Positions 31,972-36,719 of a stretch of 36,719 nucleotides of DNA are shown here, piece after piece. A program made the position numbers and the translations under genes. The DNA comes from Deltaproteobacteria bacterium. GTDB taxonomy: Bacteria; Desulfobacterota; Syntrophobacteria; BM002. The stretch lies in contig CP070692.1 of NCBI GenBank assembly GCA_020353215.1, positions 282,133 to 318,851 of the forward strand. Reading direction: 5' to 3'. The notes under the pieces were generated by a model that had not been told where the DNA came from, ran no database searches, and was given only the letters and a program-made list of their open reading frames with translations. Positions within the stretch are counted from its first letter, which is position 1. Each line of letters starts with the position of its first letter.

Positions 31972-32369
31972 AGCCGACTCCTTTTTATCCCGAAACGGAT
32001 CTACCTCCAATCCCTTTCGGCCTTAGACACTGCCAGGTTGCCGCCCAACTCAAAGAGAGGGGCTTGCCATGGACCCCGCAGGTGGGATGCTTTGTGTGGG
32101 ACCCTGAGAAAATCATTGAGATAACCTCACCTTTTCCCGGCCGCATATATTTCATTCTAAATCTAGGCCATTTTCTGCGGATCTTTGGATCACTTGAGGA
32201 AATCTCCAAGAGGTTGGTCTGGCTGCCAACTTACCATCAGGCTCGTTTGCTCTGTGATTGGGCTGGCGTAGATCAACAGGAAGTTTCAGCAGTATTGGCT
32301 TCAGCGGAGAGTATCCACGCCGGGGATGAGGTCCTGGAATTATATAAAATGATTCTGAATAGACTATAG
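31968..32369 (+). CDS. Hypothetical protein coupled to uvsE
   Basis: A 133-residue soluble protein. Its core has LRHCQVAAQLKERGLPWTPQ, VGCFVWDPEKIIEI and an aromatic run IYFILNLGHFLRIFGSLEEI, and a helical C-terminal third (WAGVDQQEVSAVLASAESIH). I do not recognise a family. The four-base overlap with uvsE implies that it works with the nuclease. The stop TAG at 32367-32369 is the first three bases of a repeat end related to the MITE at 8646-8829, so the original C terminus may have been altered. Confidence 0.75.
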   Translation: MKPTPFYPETDLPPIPFGLRHCQVAAQLKERGLPWTPQVGCFVWDPEKIIEITSPFPGRIYFILNLGHFLRIFGSLEEISKRLVWLPTYHQARLLCDWAGVDQQEVSAVLASAESIHAGDEVLELYKMILNRL

Positions 32370-32387
32370 CCCGGATGTTTTACGAAT
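32367..32387. repeat. Solo MITE end overlapping a stop codon
   Basis: TAGCCCGGATG and the rest of 32367-32387 match the left end of the 8646-8829 element at 19 of 21 positions (by eye). It provides the TAG stop of the upstream gene. No partner end is visible within the following 100 bases. Confidence 0.55.
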
Positions 32388-32459
32388 AAACTACTGCAAA
32401 CGTGGACATGACCTTCCTTCCGGGCAGAGGCAAGACAGAAATTTAACTGGAGGTGAGTG

Positions 32460-32954
32460 GTGGCACGAATTACCGGTTCAGGTTCCAGGAGGGAGACCCT
32501 CTTGAGTGAGGAAACGGAGCTTGAACAACTCATAAGAGGATTGTTTGAGTCGCAAAAACTCGCAGTCCTGGGCACCCAAAACAAGGGGCAGCCCTACGCC
32601 AACCTGGTCGCTTTTGCCGCCAACGAGGACCTGAAGAGCTTGTACTTTGTTACAGCTCGCGCTACCCGCAAGTACGCCAACATCGAGGCCGATGCCAGGG
32701 TAACCATGCTGATTGACAATCGTTCCAATGAGGACTCTGATTTTTCTCAAGCTGCAGCCGTTACCGCAACCGGTGCGGCTCAAGAAGTAATGGATGCAAA
32801 TCGAGATGAGGTTCTCGCCAACTATCTGGCCAAACACCCGATGTTGAAAGATTTCGTACAATCTCCGAGCTGCGCCCTGCTGCAGGTCAAGGTTGAAACA
32901 TATTACTTGGTGAGACGATTTCAAAATGTAATGGAACTCCATGTAAAGCAATGA
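32460..32954 (+). CDS. Pyridoxamine-5'-phosphate-oxidase-like (PNPOx) flavoprotein
   Basis: A 164-residue split-barrel protein. LIRGLFESQKLAVLGTQNKG leads into QPYANLVAFAANEDLKSLYF, then ATRKYANIEADARVTMLIDN and AVTATGAAQEV. The C-terminal QVKVETYYLVRRF completes the fold. Such proteins bind FMN, F420 or haem and reduce or store small molecules. A GTG at 32457 and the GTG at 32460 are both possible; GGAGG lies six bases upstream. Its last codons overlap the next gene (ATGA), which suggests a functional pair with the PEP-synthase-like protein. Confidence 0.85.
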   Translation: MARITGSGSRRETLLSEETELEQLIRGLFESQKLAVLGTQNKGQPYANLVAFAANEDLKSLYFVTARATRKYANIEADARVTMLIDNRSNEDSDFSQAAAVTATGAAQEVMDANRDEVLANYLAKHPMLKDFVQSPSCALLQVKVETYYLVRRFQNVMELHVKQ

Positions 32955-35125
32955 GACTGGTCCTTTTTCTCAAAGATATATCAAAGAACGATGGTGAGAT
33001 AGTAGGCGGCAAGGGTTACGCACTCGCGGTGATGGCGAACAGTGGATTTAGAGTACCCCTGGCCTGTTGCATTACCTCGGAAGGTTACCGTCGATACTTG
33101 GCAGCCACTGGCCTGAAACCTCGCATCCTGATGGAGCTCAACCGGAAAGACTTCACAAAGATGCGCTGGGAAGAAATGTGGGACGCCTCCTTGAGGATTC
33201 GGAACCTTTTCATCAAAACACCCATACCAGGAGACTTACGCAACCTGCTTGAGGCTTCTCTAAAATCTGAACTCTCCGGCAAACCTCTCGTGGTGCGTTC
33301 ATCTGCCCCTGGCGAGGATTCCTCCCACGCATCTTTTGCCGGTCTACATGAGTCCTTCATAAATATCATCGGGGTAGATTCCATCTTGGAGCACATGAAA
33401 CTTGTATGGGCCTCGCTCTGGTCAGACCGGGCTTTGCTTTACAGGCAAGAACTGGGGTTGGATGTTGAAGAGAGTTCAATGGCTGTTGTCGTCCAGGAAC
33501 TCATGGCTGGAGAGCGCTCCGGAGTTACGTTTGGCAGGAACCCCAATGACCCGTCACAGGTTGTAATCGAAAGCGTCTACGGTCTGAACCAGGGACTGGT
33601 TGACGGTAGCATCGAACCTGATCGCTGGCTTTTAGACCGCAGGAGCGGCGCCATCATCAGTCATCATTCAGCACAGCGGGGCATGACGGTCGGCGTGGAC
33701 GCAGAGGCCACGCGCTTGGAGAAATTGTCAGCCGAGAAGCAGAGCGTTCCACCCCTGAGTGAAGATGAGGTGGCCAAGGTTTTTCGCCTTGCTCTGGAGA
33801 CGGAAGAGCTATTTGGTTCGCCCCAGGACGTGGAATGGACCTTTTTAGGAGATGAACTGTACGTCCTGCAATCTCGTCCCATCACAACCCTCGCCGAGAA
33901 GAATAAAGGTGACAAACGTGCCTGGTACTTCACCTTGAGGAGGAGCTTCGATAATTTGAAGGCACTGCGCAACAGGGTGGAAGGTGAGCTCATACCTGCC
34001 ATGGAGCATGAAGCTAAAAGCTATGCCCAGAGGAATCCTGCTGAACTGACTGATGCAGAATTAGCCAATGAGCTGGCTGGAAGACAGCAGGCCCACGATA
34101 AATGGGTGGACATATACTGGGACGAGTTCATTCCCTTGGCCCACGGCATAAGGCTCTTCGGTCAGGTTTACAATGACACGGTTCGCCCTGATGACCCATA
34201 TGAGTTCATGGACTTGCTGGGCGCAACCGAGATGGCAAGTCTCGAGCGAAATCGCATGCTCGAAGATATGGCCGGCATGATTCGAGGCGATGAAGACCTG
34301 GCAGCAAATCTGAATGACCGAAACTATCCGGGGCCGAACCATCTCTTGATGGAGGCATTGGAATCGTTTGTGGAGAGATTTGGTGATCTCTCCTGCTCGG
34401 CAGATCTCTGCACTCAGGGACGCGACGGTATCCTGAGGTTATTGCTGGAATTGTCCTCCCGTCCCGCCGCTAAAAAACGCTCGGGCGCCAAAGACTTGTT
34501 GGCTTTAAAGGAAAGCTTCCTTTCCAATTTCGAGGGCGAGAAAAGATCTAGGATGGAAGAACTCTTGGACCTTGGACGGGCCAGTTACAGGCTGAGAGAC
34601 GATGACAACATCTATCTCGGTATGATTCAGAGTCAACTTAGATTAGCCATGGAAGAGAGCAAACGCCGTTTGACCGCTCGTGGCAACTTGGAAGTCGAAA
34701 CCTTAGATCCACTGGAGATTATCGAAGCCCTGAACGACCCACATTATGCGCCGAAGAGAGTTGTGGCTATGCCAGAAAAATCAGTCCACTTTGATATCAG
34801 ACCGAGACAGCTGGTGGGGCAGCCAGCAAGTCCAGGTGTGGTCCGGGCAAGTGCACGGGTCATCACTGAGCCTTCGAACCTGTTCGATTTCAAGGCGGGA
34901 GAGATTCTTGTGTGCGATGCTGTTGATCCGAACATGACCTTTGTGGTGCCCCTCGCCGCCGGTGTGGTGGAGCGCAGGGGCGGAATGCTCATCCACGGCG
35001 CCATTATCGCCAGAGAATACGGTCTTCCCTGCGTTACAGGTGTTCCAGACGCTTCCTCCCTGATCCACACCGGTGATGAGCTGACCGTCGATGGCTATTT
35101 GGGCATTGTCATCAAACACTCCTGA
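32951..35125 (+). CDS. PEP/pyruvate-binding phosphotransferase (PEP-synthase-like, no PEP barrel)
   Basis: A 724-residue protein. The N-terminal ATP-grasp domain has IVGGKGYALAVMANSG, LVVRSSAPGEDSSHASFAGL, VVVQELMAGERSGVTFGRNP and QDVEWTF. A helical middle of about 300 residues follows. The C-terminal phospho-His domain has SPGVVRASARVI and GGMLIHGAIIAREYGLPCVT, with catalytic His682. The PEP-binding TIM barrel of true PEP synthase is absent, as in rifampicin phosphotransferase and other ATP-dependent dikinases, so it probably moves phosphate from ATP to an unknown small molecule. It overlaps the PNPOx gene by four bases. Confidence 0.92.
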   Translation: MRLVLFLKDISKNDGEIVGGKGYALAVMANSGFRVPLACCITSEGYRRYLAATGLKPRILMELNRKDFTKMRWEEMWDASLRIRNLFIKTPIPGDLRNLLEASLKSELSGKPLVVRSSAPGEDSSHASFAGLHESFINIIGVDSILEHMKLVWASLWSDRALLYRQELGLDVEESSMAVVVQELMAGERSGVTFGRNPNDPSQVVIESVYGLNQGLVDGSIEPDRWLLDRRSGAIISHHSAQRGMTVGVDAEATRLEKLSAEKQSVPPLSEDEVAKVFRLALETEELFGSPQDVEWTFLGDELYVLQSRPITTLAEKNKGDKRAWYFTLRRSFDNLKALRNRVEGELIPAMEHEAKSYAQRNPAELTDAELANELAGRQQAHDKWVDIYWDEFIPLAHGIRLFGQVYNDTVRPDDPYEFMDLLGATEMASLERNRMLEDMAGMIRGDEDLAANLNDRNYPGPNHLLMEALESFVERFGDLSCSADLCTQGRDGILRLLLELSSRPAAKKRSGAKDLLALKESFLSNFEGEKRSRMEELLDLGRASYRLRDDDNIYLGMIQSQLRLAMEESKRRLTARGNLEVETLDPLEIIEALNDPHYAPKRVVAMPEKSVHFDIRPRQLVGQPASPGVVRASARVITEPSNLFDFKAGEILVCDAVDPNMTFVVPLAAGVVERRGGMLIHGAIIAREYGLPCVTGVPDASSLIHTGDELTVDGYLGIVIKHS

Positions 35126-35241
35126 CCCGCCCGATCTCACCTTTTCCTGGTCGTTTGGGCTGCAGTTCTCCTACATGTATTTCTGTCGAAAAACCGAGAG
35201 GATAAGCTGGAAAAAGAAGACATAGCCATGCTGCGATACCA

Positions 35242-35269
35242 TTGACAAAAGAGCAGCCCTGCTTACATT
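35242..35269 (+). promoter_or_regulatory. Candidate sigma-70 promoter for the methyltransferase gene
   Basis: TTGACA at 35242-35247 and TACATT at 35264-35269 with 16-base spacing. It lies about 40 bases before the start at 35307. The -35 is perfect; the -10 matches at four of six positions. Confidence 0.45.
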
Positions 35270-35306
35270 GCATGTTGAAAGTTTGAAGTGCTAAAGGATG
35301 AATGAG

Positions 35307-36380
35307 ATGAACGAAGGACAAGCTGCGAAACACAAAGCGATGACCGAATCTTCCTCTCGCCGCGACTTTTTGCTTGCTGAAGATTCATTTTCCAGGTTGG
35401 ACGAATCAGATGACGCCATATTTTATGAGACGGATCGATTTGTTCAGCATCTAGATTCCCTTGCCTTGTCGACGGTGGAAGAGATAATTCAAGAACTTGT
35501 CATTGAGGAGACTCCAGTTATTCTGGATTTGATGGCCGGCTGGGACTCCCATATTTCTTCGAGCATTCAGGCCCAGAGAGTTGTGGGACTTGGTCTGAAC
35601 CGAAATGAACTCTCGCGCAACGAAATCCTAACTGATTGGGTTTATCACGACTTGAATAAAGATCCTTCTTTACCCTTCCCGGACAACACATTTGATGCTG
35701 TTCTCAATGTGGTCTCGGTGGACTACATCATCAGACCCCTGGATATCTTTCGCGAGGTGGGCAGAATTCTCAAACCAGGAGGCTTGTTCCTGGTCATTTT
35801 CTCCAATCGCATGTTCGAACAAAAGGCGGTTAAAATCTGGCGTCAGTCTGGAGAGGAAGAGCGGATTGTGCTGGTTGAAGAGTTTTTCAACCGGTCTGGG
35901 ATGTTTGGCATTCCAGACGTTTTCGTCTCAAAAGGAAAGCCAAGGCCCAAGGACGATAAGTACGCGCATCTCGGTGTTCCGAGCGACCCCATCTACGCCG
36001 TATATGCCGAAAAAAGTGGGGGAGAGGCCAGCAAAAGACCTGACCTCTCATTGAGTTGGCCCCTCACGGATTTCCTGGATCAAGGGGAACTTGAGCGCAG
36101 AAAAGCGGCGGTCAAAGATACATTACGGTGTCCCCATTGCAATCATGGTTTACTGAAGTGGGAATTGCCTCAAAACCCGTTCACAGAATGGGACATGGAG
36201 TTTATGTTTGTCTGTTTTAACGATACGTGCCCGTATCTGGTTAGAGGCTGGGAGGTCATGCACCGCCAGGGCAACACGGGATTGTCCTATCGTTTCGCCT
36301 ATAACCCAGATCGTGACCACTGCATGTCAGTTCCGATTCCGAATCTCGATGCCCTGAGAGAGGGAATCAGTGATGATTAA
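35307..36380 (+). CDS. Class I methyltransferase fused to a C-terminal zinc ribbon
   Basis: A 357-residue fusion. The first half is a SAM-dependent methyltransferase fold: VILDLMAGWDSHISSSIQ (motif I, with Ala-Gly in place of the usual second Gly), LPFPDNTFDAVLNVVSVDYI and EVGRILKPGGLFLVIFSNRM. The second half carries a zinc ribbon: CPHC at 275-278 and CFNDTC at 303-308, with the ending YRFAYNPDRDHCMSVPIPNL. I associate that tail with small zinc-ribbon proteins of Desulfobacterota. The substrate is not known; the ribbon suggests nucleic acid or protein contact. AAAGGA lies eight bases before the ATG at 35307; the ATG at 35298 is too close to it. Confidence 0.85.
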   Translation: MNEGQAAKHKAMTESSSRRDFLLAEDSFSRLDESDDAIFYETDRFVQHLDSLALSTVEEIIQELVIEETPVILDLMAGWDSHISSSIQAQRVVGLGLNRNELSRNEILTDWVYHDLNKDPSLPFPDNTFDAVLNVVSVDYIIRPLDIFREVGRILKPGGLFLVIFSNRMFEQKAVKIWRQSGEEERIVLVEEFFNRSGMFGIPDVFVSKGKPRPKDDKYAHLGVPSDPIYAVYAEKSGGEASKRPDLSLSWPLTDFLDQGELERRKAAVKDTLRCPHCNHGLLKWELPQNPFTEWDMEFMFVCFNDTCPYLVRGWEVMHRQGNTGLSYRFAYNPDRDHCMSVPIPNLDALREGISDD

Positions 36381-36465
36381 GACATGGAGAACAGTACCCG
36401 GCTTTTCGGATGGCTCGCGATGCCAAGTTCATCGGTTCCACCCCCCGGGTGAGAGGTGACTTGCA

Positions 36466-36719
36466 ATGACGGAGACTCCCTCTGTCGAAGAACTAATGCA
36501 GAGAGTGAAAGAGCTGGAAGAAGAAGCTTCAGAGTGCAGGGAAGCCACTCAAGCCATGCAGCTCACTGGGCAGTATATAAATATAGCCATAGATTCCCTC
36601 TCAGCCAACATAGCCATACTCGATAAGGATGGCGTCATCCTGGAAACCAATCTTTCCTGGCAACAATTCGGCCAAGAAAACAAGATTGAAAGTTCAACTG
36701 ACACTGCAGGTTTTAATTA
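36466..36719 (+). CDS. PAS-domain sensor/regulator, N-terminal part
   Basis: The gene runs off the right edge after 84 complete codons. A short N-terminal coiled coil (EELMQRVKELEEEASECREA) is followed by a PAS-like start: INIAIDSLSANIAILDKDGVILETN and SWQQFGQEN, cited in part. This pattern opens many sensor kinases and response regulators with PAS domains. AGGTGA lies six bases before the ATG. Output domain unknown, since it is outside the window. Confidence 0.8.
   Translation, partial: MTETPSVEELMQRVKELEEEASECREATQAMQLTGQYINIAIDSLSANIAILDKDGVILETNLSWQQFGQENKIESSTDTAGFN

Overview
The window looks like a chromosomal segment of a Desulfobacterota (deltaproteobacterial) bacterium of medium GC content. 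The evidence is an aprB gene of the sulfate-reducer type, a very likely selenocysteine-containing YeeE/YedE transporter, and a methyltransferase carrying a C-terminal zinc ribbon of a kind I associate with this group. There are no rRNA or tRNA genes, no CRISPR array, and no intact transposase or phage genes. No taxonomic search was possible, so the assignment is an inference.

Layout. 1-5030: an SDR dehydratase/epimerase start cut by the edge, an SRPBCC protein, a small unknown, a HExxH metallopeptidase, a 60-aa cysteine-pair protein, a decayed ligase-associated exonuclease next to pdeM, and a membrane RsbU-like phosphatase. 5186-10218: an orphan aprB, then a + strand run (SRPBCC, DinB-like, DUF4174, DUF1499 lipoprotein) facing a - strand run (coiled coil, DUF2237, SOUL haem-binding, TPR). 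A 184-bp MITE-like element sits against the SOUL stop codon. 10765-11813: a two-gene YeeE/YedE operon. Its first gene has an in-frame UGA at the conserved Cys, followed by a SECIS-like hairpin; a perfect TGTGA-N6-TCACA site lies upstream. 12705-17754: a small acidic protein, hsp20 (with a terminator-like hairpin abutting its ribosome site), lon, small proteins, a NUDIX hydrolase and another SRPBCC protein. 17990-19626: a visibly GC-richer pair, a MbnH/MauG-like di-haem enzyme and a TPR protein, which looks acquired.

20029-30266 is a lipid-modification island. On the + strand is a tightly overlapping set of fatty-acid desaturase, FAD oxidoreductase, DUF1365 and cyclopropane-fatty-acid synthase. 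Around it lie DUF2062, DUF1475, a secreted unknown and DUF2177, then a second CFA-synthase-like methyltransferase, DUF1295 and a GPH-type MFS transporter. Read together, these genes probably desaturate membrane acyl chains and then methylate or oxidise them. Several of these families recur in light and singlet-oxygen stress responses of other proteobacteria. The nearby uvsE UV endonuclease and SOUL protein fit a photo-oxidative or oxidative stress theme, but that is inference.

30642-36719: a second member of the small cysteine-pair family with its own terminator, then uvsE with a coupled unknown, a PNPOx-like flavoprotein overlapping a PEP-synthase-like phosphotransferase, a methyltransferase/zinc-ribbon fusion, and the start of a PAS-domain protein cut by the right edge.

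Most interesting points: the probable YeeE selenoprotein with visible SECIS, the hsp20 leader hairpin, the orphan aprB, the dispersed repeat ends that supply stop codons, and the paired small cysteine proteins at opposite ends of the window.
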